In this document: piece by piece, positions 1 to 10,274 of the stretch
Numbering within the stretch: the stretch's first letter is position 1
Layout of the letters: the number at the start of each line of letters is the position of its first letter
Source: Eupeodes corollae
Taxonomy: Eukaryota; Arthropoda; Insecta; Diptera; Syrphidae
Length of the DNA stretch: 64,000 bases
Direction of reading: 5' to 3'
Assembly: GCF_945859685.1 (NCBI RefSeq)
Contig: NC_079148.1
Coordinates: forward strand, 33,677,946 to 33,741,945
Position numbers and translations under genes: made by a program
Notes under the pieces: generated by a model
The model's database searches: none
What the model was told of the DNA's origin: nothing
The model's input: the letters and a program-made list of their open reading frames with translations, nothing else

Positions 1-230
1 AGCCCATCTTCGGTCGTACTGTCAAGTACAGAGATTCGTTCTTTAGCCGTACTATGCGAATGTGGAATGCCTTGCCACACTCTGTCTTTCCCAGCTATTG
101 CAATATTCAGGAATTCAAAACCAATGTGCACCGACGTCTCCTTTCAACCCCCCTCTCCCTTTCCTAGTGCTCACACTGTGTCTACATAATAAGGGTAATA
201 TATCCCCTTGAGTGTGTGCTTATTATAAAA
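1..230 (+). mobile_element. CR1-group (Daphne-like) non-LTR retrotransposon, 3' end (copy A)
   Basis: The window opens inside the last ~55 codons of a non-LTR retrotransposon polyprotein; the stop codon is TAG at 165-167. The tail carries the FSRTMRMWNALP motif and an FKTNVHRRL ending, typical of the C-terminus of CR1/L2/Daphne-group reverse transcriptase ORFs. A short 3' UTR and an A-rich stretch (~220-232) follow. It aligns base for base with 44989-45215 (position 1 equals 44989), which is a longer copy of the element. The clade name is my judgement from motif style; membership of the element family is clear. Confidence 0.8.
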
Positions 231-540
231 AAAAAAAATACAAAACACAAAATATTACAAAATTTAAGTAATAATAAGAAATCTGAAAAAAGTAGATTCT
301 CAATTTGAAAAACTTCTGACAAAATTGAAATTAGTTCGGAATTTCATTTATACGTCTTTAACAATTTTTCAAATCTAAAGCAAAAGTTGAATTGGTGTTA
401 AGTTCAGTTTTGCTTTAAAATAACTCAAACAACTAGGTTCACATGTTGAAAATTTTTTTAATTGTATATTGAAACCAAGTTTTTATGTTTTCTTCATACC
501 ATTTTTAGATTTGAAAACAAATTAACATTTCTGGATGGTT

Positions 541-1520
541 ATTAACTTTAAATAGGAAGTTATTGTGATGGATCCGATTTGTCGAATGAAAAATGTTGGC
601 ATTTCTCGACTTTTCAAGGTTCCTAGAGTCGAAATAAAAGATTTTTAGAAATAGTCTGTGCGTGCTTGTTAACGCACAATCGTACGTCCGAAACGCAACA
701 TTTTTCGACGTCCGTAGCTCAAGAACCAGTAAAGATATCGACTTCAAATTTGTTTTACAGATAAAAAAGCTGAAAGATGCAGGAAGGGCTCTCAAGAAAA
801 TTGGATGAATGGTTTTTTATCGTAGCAGTTTAAAAAAAGGTGAACATTTTGGTTAAATCCAAATATCTCACGAACAATGACGATAGAAACTTGAATTATA
901 TATATTGAAACGCGATACCAAACCAATATATACAGTTAACGTTTAATCAAAAAAATTGAGCATCGAAAATTTTACAAATAAAAAATGTTTCCAAAACAAT
1001 TTTACGCAACGAAATGTAACGTTTTTAACATCTGGTAAAACTTTAAGAAAAATCCAATTGACAGTTTTTCTTACAAAAAACTAAAAAACCCAAAAAAAAA
1101 TTAACAAAAGTTGGTAAAAATTAATTTTCGACTCAAATATCATGTCAAAAATTTAAGCTTCCAACTAATTTTCATTATAAGAAATATTGTTTTCAACATT
1201 CGGAAAAACTGTGAGAAAAATCGAAATGACAGTTTTTCTAACAAAAAATAAAAACCTAGAAAAAAATTAATAAAGTGGATACATTGATTTTCATGTCAAA
1301 ATCTTTTCAAAAATTTAAAATATTGACTTCAAACATTTTTTATTTCACTGAAAATATTGTTTTCGATATTCAGTAGTATTTTTTTTTATAAAAATCCAAC
1401 ATTCCATTTTTTTTTTCATAAAAAAGATAAAATCTACAAAAAATTGTACGCAAATTTGGTAGAAATTGATGTTCGGTTCTTGATATCTGCCAATTTAGTT
1501 TCATTCATCCAATTTATTAA
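541..1520 (+). repeat. Family-R AT-rich repeat, copy R1 (truncated at right by gap)
   Basis: It begins with a degraded left end (taactttaaataggaagtta) followed by the conserved head: fly-type block with GTCGAAATAAAAG, an ACGT-rich tract (~655-700) and AGCTCAAGAACCAG. It continues into AT-rich units carrying the GACAGTTTTT motif (~1060, ~1230). Homologous full copies lie at 8663-10274 and 26172-27845. The right terminal hairpin is missing because the sequence enters the N gap. Non-coding; the open frames here show no protein-like composition. Confidence 0.75.
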
Positions 1521-1720
1521 NNNNNNNNNNNNNNNNNNNNNNNNNNNNNNNNNNNNNNNNNNNNNNNNNNNNNNNNNNNNNNNNNNNNNNNNNNNNNNNN
1601 NNNNNNNNNNNNNNNNNNNNNNNNNNNNNNNNNNNNNNNNNNNNNNNNNNNNNNNNNNNNNNNNNNNNNNNNNNNNNNNNNNNNNNNNNNNNNNNNNNNN
1701 NNNNNNNNNNNNNNNNNNNN
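1521..1720. other. Assembly gap (200 N)
   Basis: Exactly 200 N, a placeholder length, so the true size is unknown. The gap separates a plus-strand 3' end of the CR1-group element with its flank from the 3' part of a minus-strand copy of the same element. Repeats in opposite orientation on both sides make a collapsed or misjoined repeat plausible. Confidence 0.98.
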
Positions 1721-3416
1721 CTTACAACGATGTTCAAGCAAAGTAAATGAACTTATGATGATATTATCATCTATCAATTTAAATGCTCTATGTTCAAAAC
1801 TATCCAAAAGGCTTAAGTAAGTTGCAGTTGCACCAGCCTAGAGATAAGAGTTATATTCAAGCTTTGGACGTATGTTAGCCTTGTAGATAACAGCCAGATC
1901 AGAAGGGGTGAAATATTTCTTGCAAAGCCTAAGGAAAATCAAACACCTTGCGGCGTTTATGGCGACATCGCGTATGTGATCATTCCACAAGAGGTGGTTA
2001 GTGACACACATACCGAGAATATCGAGGTGTTCAGCCTCATTGATGCAAGTGCCATCCATGGATAATGGCAGACGCTTTAACGATACAAGACAGCATTGGG
2101 TTTTCGAAGCGTTAAATTCCACGCGGTTTTTTAATCCCCATTGAACAATGCTGTTTCGATCGGATTTAATGAGCTTATCATATTTTGTCGTTGCAGTTCC
2201 ACATACATCCGAAGAAGAAGGGTTTGAGTTTGAAAACGAATATGAAAAGCTAAGAGTACTATCGTCAGCGAAACAATTTATTGGATTAGATGTTGCAGAC
2301 AGAAGATCATTAATAAAAATGAGAAAGAGTGTTGGAGATAAAACAGAGCCCTGTGGCACACCAGCATTTATTTTATGGTTTTCACTTGAATCCATCCAAT
2401 ACTACTTGATCCGAAATTTAATTACTAATCCAATGAAGCAGGGATTCATGGAAACCGAAACCACGCATTTTCGATAAGAGAGCCTGATGCCAAACCCTAT
2501 CAAATGCTTTTGAAATATCAAGTGCAATAATCTTACTTTCTCCAAAACTATGTAAAGATTTGTTCCACTGTTCGGTGAGATGAACCATGAGATCACCAGT
2601 GGACCTATTGCTACGAAAGCCGTATTGCCGGTCATTAAGAAGCTTTCGATCTTCAAGATATTTCTTGAGCTGATAATTAATCAGCGTTTCCATGATCTTG
2701 GAAAGAAGGGACGTAAGTGCAATCGGTCGGTAGTTAAAAGGTAAGGAAGATTCGCCTTTCTTGGGAATAGGCTAGACGAATGCAGTTTTCCATCCGCTCG
2801 GAACGAAAAGTGAGGAGTAGGGACAGATGAAAAAGCTTACGCAGTGGTTTTGCCAGTGATGAAGAACACCTCTTCAGAACAATAGCGGGGATACCATCCG
2901 GACTAGCAGATTTGTGTATGTTAAGATCTTTTAGGACTCTCGCTACAGTACGAGTGCGGAAAAAGATTTGCCCCATAGAATCATTAACTCGCTCAAGTAC
3001 AGGCGGAGTCAAAACACTCACTGGCAGCGTAGAATTGGTTTCGAACCGACTAGCTAAGAGATTAGCTTTCTCTAAAGAGCTAACAAAAAGAGTGTCATTG
3101 ACAACGAGCGTAGGAACCGAGGAAAAATTCCTCGGTTTTTACTGCCTTTGGGACATTGCAGTACTTTTTGCCATAAATTTTGGTCATGTAAGAATTTGGT
3201 CCGTCGAATATGGGCGTTGCAGGCCTTCCTGGCTTGTTTGAATTTTTTCCGGCTTTCCGCAGTACTGTTGGCTTTATAGCGACGGAAACTAACTTCTTTG
3301 GCCCTAATAACCTCTTTACAGCTCGCATGAAACCAAGCGTTTTCCTTGGTTCTGATACTTCTAACCCTTTTTGGAATAAAAGTTCTCATTCCCAGGAGAA
3401 TTAAACTTGTGATCAT
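1721..3416 (-). pseudogene. Reverse transcriptase domain of copy B
   Basis: Recognisable RT motifs in order: a basic linker with RRTKFLHDQN (~3200), the PDGIPAIVLKRC motif (~2890), QYGFRSNRSTGDL (~2620), motif A ALDISKAFDRVWHQ (~2500), GVPQGSVLSPTLF (~2350) and motif C FADDSTLSF (~2270). Both catalytic regions look intact, but the frame is broken several times between them. Relative to copy C it keeps ~67 bp around 3095-3160 that copy C has deleted. C-terminal sequence is lost to the gap. Clearly inactive. Confidence 0.85.
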
Positions 3417-3450
3417 ATCAGTGCTGGCGTCACGTCACTATCGAGGAAGC

Positions 3451-4130
3451 TTAGTGACCAGTTAAAGATCCTGAAGTAATTATTGAGACCGTCCCAGTTG
3501 GTTTTCTCGTATTTCCAAACGGTTCTCTTAGGAGCTCTTTCGAGAAATTTGCTGATATGACACAATGGTCAGATGTGCCTAGAGGAGATAGAACACTAAA
3601 CAGTGTACTTATCAGGGTCAGAGGTAAGAAACAAGTCAAGAGTGTTTTCTGCTCGACCTTCAATGTCAGATATTCGGGTGGGCTCGTTGACAAGCTGAGT
3701 TAGGTGGTTCAACTCAGCGAAGATTTCTGCACACACTCCATCGGGTGTTGTCTGGCCTGAATGTTGAATTGTGTACATAGAAATCGCCCGTAACAACGAT
3801 TTCAGTGCTAGGATATGACGAAACAATTCTTTGGATGGAATCAGACAAAGCATCAAATACACGAGAAGTTGATACTCTGTCTAAATTTGGGCTTCGATAA
3901 AAGAAGCAGTAGTGAATGATTTGCTTATTCACGAAGAATTTAAACCACATATAATTAAAAAAGCAATTGGTGCAAAGACCATATTGTGGGAAGAGCTGAT
4001 AAGCAACATCATTCCTAATGTATATGGCTAGGCCATGGTGGGAAAAGAATAATGGCACCAAGCTATACCCATGAATAAAAAATTCAGTAGAATCGGAATC
4101 CTCACCTACTTGGGTTTCACTTAGTGCCAA
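3451..4130 (-). pseudogene. Apurinic-like endonuclease domain of copy B
   Basis: Conceptual translation shows the usual order of an APE-type retrotransposon endonuclease: LSETQ near the start (~4120), GLAIYIRNDV (~4030-4000), a FFYRSPN strand (~3900), IVVTGDFY (~3800), and near the end LGTSDHCVI with the SDH catalytic motif (~3570). The family's GDFN motif reads GDFY here, so a catalytic Asn is lost. A frameshift near 3700 splits the domain into two overlapping frames. The role in an intact element would be nicking target DNA to prime reverse transcription. Confidence 0.8.
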
Positions 4131-4190
4131 AACAGCTGGCCTGTATGAAACAGTATATAGTGTTATGCCTTAGCTGTGACGAGAACCGAT

Positions 4191-5281
4191 CCGACCCTGT
4201 GATGCAAAACAATACAAAAAATTGACCATGACTTAAGCGTATGAATTAAGCTGAGTTTTACCACTGGCATGACTTATGTTGACTTTTAAGTAGCTGGAGT
4301 TTTTGATGGCACAGGTTTGTTTTGTTTATATTCTTGTGATTATTCCTAAAAATTTAATTCAAGTTTTGACTGATAAGGTATAGACATCAAAATATTGTAT
4401 CTCACAAAATGTTATTGTTAATATTCTGTAATACTTTTAGAAATATCAACAGACGGGTACGAGTAGAGAGTTGTCAGAGTGGGACACCAGTGAGGTATAA
4501 ATATATATTTAAATATATGACCAATAACGAAAAGCAATTCAAAACTGCTATCTAAACTATTAAAGCAAATTAATTTAAATTTTTACATATACTAATGCTT
4601 TAAGAACTCCTTGCTTAAATATGTGTAGTTAAATTAAAATAATTAAAGTTTATAAGGCACAATAAAAATTAATACCTTATCAGATTAAAATGTAGCTTTG
4701 TAGGCACACTACATATACAAAGATGCAAACATACGTTCATAAGGTATAACGTATGATAAATAAAACTTATATAACACCGCATATTGATCTGAACTGAGCA
4801 CTCAATTTAATTCGTATTGTCTAGATACGATAACAGATATAAAACTGTCAACCTTTACAAAGTATACGAGCAATAAAACTCCAAACAACAACAAAAAAAA
4901 GGAAGGATAGTAGAAGTTCAATCCCTTTCTCTTTGTTGAAAAACCAACAACGCAATTACAATCATATTCGTTTTCCTAGTTTATCTGAATGTTTCGATTT
5001 CGGGTTATAAAATATGTTTGTTTTTATATACTTCGCGTATCCTTTTGTAAGTTAGTACAGTTACTTACACTCCATTGCAATTGATTTGGGACTTATTTTT
5101 ATTGTTGACAATATTGGACCAAGATAAACATGCAAGACTAAGAAAGAAATGAGAACTCCTTACATAAAAATACATTTATTTTGGCAGATATCCAAAAAAA
5201 AATTGTGAACATAACAGGTTGATTAGATTAATTTCATTTCGATGACAAGTAAGAGGTTACTGTCTTTATTAATGCTTACTT
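4191..5281. other. AT-rich intergenic DNA with a family-R 3'-end fragment
   Basis: No coding sequence seen. At 4436-4497 there is a short stretch resembling the right end of family R: gacgggtacgagtagagag followed by ttgtcagagtggga, comparable to 10230-10262. The rest is unique-looking AT-rich DNA. Confidence 0.5.
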
Positions 5282-5635
5282 TTGACTGCAAACAAATTCT
5301 CGAGAAGATTTTTTAAAGTAAGATCAATCTTGGGCATAGCTGTTAAAATTGAACCACTCCGAAAATTTAAAGTTGTTTCGCAGTGCAAACGTTGCCAAGC
5401 TTTTGGTCATACCCAAAAATACTGCAACCGAGAGTTTGCTTGTGTAAAGTGCGAAGGAAAACATGCAACTAAAAATTGTCCTATGAGCAAAGATCAGAAA
5501 GCGAAATGTGTGAAATGCAAGTGTTATCACCCGGCAAGCTATAGAGGATGCCCAGTTGCCAAAAAATGTCAAGAGTTCAGAAGCAAAAATACATCTGCTA
5601 GAGACAAACCCAGAAACAAAGTAAAACCGATTTAA
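5282..5635 (+). pseudogene. Jockey Gag (ORF1p) zinc-knuckle fragment
   Basis: A ~115-residue open stretch with VKIEPLRK followed by three cysteine/histidine knuckles: CKRCQAFGHTQKYC, CVKCEGKHATKNC and CVKCKCYHPASYRGC. This is the nucleic-acid-binding C-terminal part of jockey-type ORF1 proteins, which form RNP particles with the element RNA. The first ATG is not a real start: homologous proteins continue upstream, so the 5' end is truncated. A stop falls at 5633-5635; remnants of the tail and the Gag-Pol junction run to about 5840. Confidence 0.85.
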
Positions 5636-5859
5636 CTGCTTAAAACAATACTAAGAAGGAACCGGCTAAAAAGGCTGTTCAAAGTTAAAGCGATGAAAAG
5701 AAAGTCCATTCTCAGATTGTTAAAAATGTTTGGAAGAATGAAGAGACTTCCATGGAAGAAATGCTACAACTTATTCTTCAAAGAATCGATAAACAGGATT
5801 TGAATATCAAACAGCTATAAGCGAAAAAGTCGCTCTTAAAAAACAATGATGGACAGAAC

Positions 5860-6660
5860 ACTTAATCGCTACATGGAATGCAAACGGTCTAATACAACAT
5901 TCATCCGAATTAAAAATCTTTTTAGATCTAGAACATATGGATATTTGCCTGGTGTCGGAAACTCATTTCTCCAATGGGCAAAGTCTAGATAATGTAATAG
6001 AAAACTATTAATGATACCACGCTCCACATTCAGCTGACAAGGCAAGAGGTGGATCGGCGATTCTTATAAAAGAAATTTAAAACATATGCAAGTAACAACT
6101 ATTAGTATTGGTATGAAAAAGAAAGAGTTTAAGATAGCAGCTTTATACTGCCCACCAAGGCGCTCCTAAAAAAAAGAAGACTATACAGATCTATTTAATC
6201 TTCTTGATAACTTTCGTGTTGGTGGAGACTTCAATGCGAAACACACCCATTGGGGTTCAAGACTTATATCAACAAAAGGCAAAAGTTTTTTCCAAGCAGT
6301 AAAATAAATACAATTGCAAATTCTATTCCTCCAGGTCGCCACATTACTGGCCTTCCGATACTTACAAAATACCAGACCTCATTGACTTTTTGGTAGCTAA
6401 AGGAATCAAACGAAATTACATTAGTGTCGAAGGTAATTATGACCTGTCATCAGATTATACTTCAGTGATTCTATTACTAAGTGAATCGGAAGTACTAGAA
6501 AAAGTTAATAAAAAGCTGGTAAATAAGAAAACAAACTGGAGTGATTTAAGGGAAAGGCTTTTAAGTTTTACAAATTTAAGATCTCCCATGGATACAATTG
6601 AGCAAATTGACCATGAAGTGGAACAATTTATTGCTGATGTGCAACAGGTCGCTTAAAAAT
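5860..6660 (+). pseudogene. Jockey endonuclease domain remnant
   Basis: Reading across several frames gives TWNANGL (5871-5891), a VSETH motif (~5952-5966), KARGGSAILIKE (~6040-6080), ALYCPPRR (~6145), GGDFNAKHTHWGSR (~6221-6265) and PDLIDFLVAKG (~6375-6407), with SDYTSVIL near 6450. These are the conserved blocks of the APE-type endonuclease of jockey elements in the right order. The catalytic Glu and the GDFN motif are visible; the final SDH motif appears as SSDYT, so it is altered. Several stops and frameshifts; no function expected. Confidence 0.8.
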
Positions 6661-6758
6661 GTACTCCAACATCTTCTAATAGAAGACAAAATGAAATAAA
6701 ATATCCTTTAGAGATAAGAGAGGTCTTTGATAATAGAGAAAAGAAGAGCTCGAAGAAA

Positions 6759-8400
6759 ATGGCAAATACTAGATTTCCAGATGATAAAACAACGTTTACA
6801 GCCACAATCTTAAAAAACAAATTTAGAAATTCAAAAAATGATTTACCCAGTACATTCCTAAGGAATTTAACGAACCGCCAAGCACCTGAAAGACCGCAGT
6901 TACAAAACTCGCCCTTGAAATCTCACGATGGGAAATTTATCGGTAACCGAAAGAAAAAGCTAACCTTTTCGCTGAACATCTTGCGAATGTTTTTTAAGCC
7001 ATACTCATCGAACGTGGCTGAAAATAGCTTAAGGTTTGTTGATAAGATAGATGAAAGTGAAATACCAATTGTAAGACTTAAAGAAATAAAAACTATGTGT
7101 TACATCAACTATCAAATAAAAAATCACCAGGTTACGATCTAATTGCTGCTCAGGTTATGAAAGAAATGCCATTGAAAGCCTTCATAGAACTCCAATATAT
7201 AATAAATGCATGCCTTAAGCACCGGTATGTCCCGCACCATTGCAAAATTGCTAAAGTAATTGTCATACCAAAGCAAGGTAAGCCACCTACAGAAGTGACA
7301 GTTTACAGACCAATATATGTCATACCAATTATAGCAAAAGTTTTGAAAGACGACTTCTGAAGAGACTTAGCAAAATCATAGAAGGAAGAAGGTTAATCAC
7401 AAACCATCAGTTTGGCTTTAGAAATAAAATTCCATATTCCACGATAAAAAAAAGCATTAGAAGAAAATAAAGTATGTTCAGCTATTTTCTTAGATGTTGC
7501 TCAAGCTTTTGACAAGGTTTGGCATGAGGGACTTGAGTACAAACTGCAAAGGGATCTTCCCAGGTAGTGCTTTGAAGTATGAAAATCGTTCATCTCAGAC
7601 CGACTGTTTACAGTAAGGTACGATCAAGAATACTCGGAATTGAAAAAAATAGAAGCCGGTTTACCACAAGGAAATGTCATAGGTCCTACCCTGTATTTAC
7701 TATACACAAGGGATATTCCAGTTGGTAATCACACTTTTTTGGTACCCGACAAATGTGTCTCTAAGGCAGCAGTAAAACTAAAAAATGCCATCGACACAGT
7801 GTGAGCTTTGACCGAAAAATGGCGTATCAAACTCAATGAAACAAAATCTTCACATATAACTTTTACAAATAAAAAGATAAACAAATGTCCAATAATCATT
7901 AATAATCAAGCTGTACCATACGCCAATACGGCCAAATACCTTAAAATGACTTTGGATGCAAAACTTAAGTGGAAAGAGCACATCAAAAAGAAAAGAGAAG
8001 AACTAAACTTGAAATATAGAAAAATGTACTGGTTGCTTGGTAACAACTCTGATTCATCAATCCAAAACAAAAAAAATGCTGTATAATCAAGTACTAAAGC
8101 CTGTTTGGACCTATGGAATCCAATTATGGGGCTGTACAAAGAAAACAAATACCGAAATCATTCAAAAATTCTCAAACAGAGTCCTTCGTGGAATAGTTAA
8201 TGCATCCTGGTAAATAAGAAATACCGACCTACATCGTGACTTACAAATAGAAATGGTTACAGAAGTTGTTAAAAAATACGCTGTATCGCACAACCAGAGA
8301 GTGCAAAGTCATACTAATTCTGAAATGGAGTCCGTCTTGAATATAAGAAACCATGTTCAAAGATTAAGAAGAACCAAGCCTCATGATCTTATGGTCTAAA
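6759..8400 (+). pseudogene. Jockey reverse transcriptase remnant
   Basis: Shows SPGYDLIAAQVMKE (~7125), KVIVIPKQGKPP (~7255), motif A FLDVAQAFDKVWHEGL (~7485), GLPQGNVIGPTLY (~7655) and, further on, NETKSSHITFTNKK and AKYLKMTLDAKLKWKEHI (7825-7990), then the C-terminal LWGCTKKTN region (~8128). The catalytic FADD box is destroyed: where it should stand (~7735) the frame reads FLVPDK. Frameshifts near 7130, 7355, 7560 and 7800. A dead copy of some age. Confidence 0.85.
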
Positions 8401-8662
8401 AAAAAACATGGGAAAGTATTAAACGATTAAACTTCCCCCAAAGTGATTGTACAAAGTTAAGAAAGAAAAATCGGAAGTCGATCCTTCAAGATTGGCCCTG
8501 ATGAAGAGGTGGTTTTAGTGGTTAAGAGTCCCACACTACTTGGTGTCGAATACTGCCAAGTGTCTTTTGAAGATTTTCTCTTGTCAAAAAAAAGAGCACA
8601 AGAAACCTAGAAGAACCTCTCTAAAGATCTTACCAGTACTTACATTTTTTAAGAATTATTTT

Positions 8663-10274
8663 TAACTTCCCATAGGAAGTTATTGTAATGGGTCCGATTT
8701 GTCAAATTGAAAATTTTGACATTTCTCGACGTTTCAAGGTCCCTAGAGTCGAAATAAAAGATTTTTAGAAAGATGTCTGTGCGTGCGTGTGTACGTACGT
8801 TTGTACGTCCGTACGTCCGTACGTTCGCGACGTTTTTTTCGTCGTCCATAGCTCAAGAACCAGAAGAGATATCGACTTCAAATAAATTTTGTTATACAGA
8901 TAATAAGGCAGAAAGATGCAGAAAGGGTTCTCAATAAAATTGCGTGGGTGGTTTTTTTACCATAGCAGTTTAAAAAAAAGGTGAAAATTTTGGTTAACCC
9001 TAAATATCTTACGTACCAAAAACGCTAGAGACTTGAATTAAATTTTATATAATATATTGTAACGTGATACAAAACAGGCATATTTTTTGAAAAAAATCAA
9101 TATAACGGTTTTTTTTTATAAATCAAAAAAACTAAAAAAAAAAATTTGTAACCCCCAAAATTTTACGACTGAAATATGATTTCATCTCTAAAACAGTTTT
9201 GTGCAACGACGAATAATGTTTTTGACATCTGATAACATTTTGAGAAAAATCTAATTCACAGTTTTTTTTACAAAAAATAAAAACCTAAAAAAAAATGTAT
9301 AAAAGTTGGTAAAAATTGATTTTCGACTCAAATATCTTTTTAAAACATTGAGATATTGGCTTTAATTTACTTTTATCTTTCAAAATATTTTGTTGTCAAC
9401 ATTCAGTTAAAGTTTGAAAAAATCGATTTGACAGTTTTTGTACAAAAAATTAAAAACCGAAAAAAAAATTAACAAAAGTTCGTAAAAAATGATTTTTGAC
9501 TCAAATATCTTTTAAAAGCTTTAAAATAATAGGTTTTAACTAATTTTTTCTTATAAGAAATATTGTTTTCAACATTAGGACAAATTTTGAGAAAAATCTA
9601 ATTGACAGTTTTTTTTACAAAAAATAAAAACCTAGAAAAAAATTTATAAAAGTTGATAAAAATTGATTTTGAACTCAAGTATCTTTTCAAAACTTTGAGA
9701 TATTGGCTTTAATTTACTTTTATCTTTCAAAACATCTTGTTGTCAACATTCAGTTAAAGTTTGAAAAAAATCGAATTGACAGTTTTTGTACAAAAAATTA
9801 AAAACTGAAAAAAAAATTAACAAAAGTTCGTAAAAATTGATTTTCGACTCAAATATCTCTTCAAAAATTTTAAATATTGGCTTCAAACTAATTTTATCTT
9901 ATAAGAAATATTGTTTTCAACATTTGGTAAAATTTTTAAAAAATTCGAATACACAGTTTTTTTACAAAAAATAAAACTCTAAAAAATAACAATACCTACT
10001 AAAACTTGGTAAAAATTTACTTTCGGCGCAAATAGCTTTTCAAAAATTAAAAAAATTGGCTTCAAACTTATTTTATTTCACAGAAAATATTGTTTTTAAT
10101 ATTCAGTAATTTGTATATAAAAATCCAACAGTCCGTTTTTTCATTAAAAAAAATCTACAAAAAATAGTACGCAAATTTGGTAAAAATTGGTACGAGTACA
10201 TATAGACAAACTTTGAAGCAAGACAAATCGACAGACGGGATGGGAAGTTATCAGTGTGGGTCGCATCCCAGCCT
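8663..10274 (+). repeat. Family-R repeat, complete copy R2 (HINE/DINE-like)
   Basis: Left subterminal repeat TAACTTCCC (8663-8671) is mirrored by GGGAAGTTA (10242-10250). Between them lie a ~400-bp head with an ACGT-rich tract (8775-8835) and AGCTCAAGAACCAG (8852-8865), then ~174-bp tandem units (9106-10200). After the right repeat comes the hairpin TGGGTCGCATCCCA (10257-10270). Subterminal inverted repeats, central tandem repeats and a 3' stem-loop match the known layout of Helentron-associated non-autonomous elements (DINE-1/HINE). That assignment is inference; the architecture is seen directly. No ORF of substance. Confidence 0.75.
9106..10200 (+). repeat. ~174-bp tandem repeat array inside R2
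   Basis: The marker CAGTTTTT or its variants recurs at 9259, 9432, 9606, 9780 and 9954, with a diverged one at 10129 (CAGTCCGTTTTTT): spacings of 173, 174, 174, 174 and 175 bp. A weaker unit precedes at 9106. Each unit carries the same ordered blocks: AAAATCGAATTGACAG, ACAAAAAATAAAAACC, AAAAGTTGGTAAAAATTGA, TCAAATATCTTTTCAAAA, TTGGCTT and AGAAATATTGTTTTCAACATT. Units are diverged, so the array is old or inherited with the element. Confidence 0.85.

Larger units (their letters stand above)
1..1520 (+). repeat. Duplicated segment, partner at 44989-46480
   Basis: The whole stretch from 1 to the N gap matches 44989-46480 in the same orientation. It holds the element 3' end, a ~300-bp flank (231-540) not otherwise repeated in the window, and a truncated family-R repeat. 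The copies differ by scattered substitutions and small indels; for example 338-356 and ~408-420 carry bases that the partner lacks. It is therefore not an identical assembly echo. Homology continues past the retrotransposon 3' end, so simple retrotransposition of the element does not explain it. Confidence 0.85.
1721..4190 (-). mobile_element. CR1-group (Daphne-like) non-LTR retrotransposon, copy B
   Basis: A minus-strand copy of the element whose other copies are at 1-230 and 43233-45220. From high to low coordinates it holds an endonuclease domain, a linker and a reverse transcriptase domain, then runs into the gap before the C-terminus. Position 1721 corresponds to about 44855 of copy C, so ~360 bp of 3' sequence should lie in or beyond the gap. 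Frameshifts and stops break the ORF near 2400, 2700, 3030-3070 and 3430. This is the longest copy at the 5' side and the only one with an endonuclease domain. Confidence 0.85.
5282..8500 (+). mobile_element. Jockey-clade non-LTR retrotransposon, 5'-truncated and eroded
   Basis: Holds, in order, a Gag zinc-knuckle segment, an endonuclease and a reverse transcriptase with the C-terminal connection region, all on the plus strand and all with stops or frameshifts. The combination of the triple CCHC Gag and the endonuclease GGDFNAKHTHWGS and PDLIDFLVAKG signatures is characteristic of the jockey clade. The N-terminal half of Gag is absent before 5282. The 3' end is unclear; coding resemblance stops near 8400, and family-R copy R2 begins at 8663. 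Confidence 0.85.

Noticed and set aside
1357..1746. Open frames spanning the N gap
   Set aside because: Most of the length is N; no real sequence supports them.
9106..10200. Regularly spaced repeats as a CRISPR array
   Set aside because: The whole 174-bp unit is repeated with no unique spacers, and the setting is a eukaryotic repeat.
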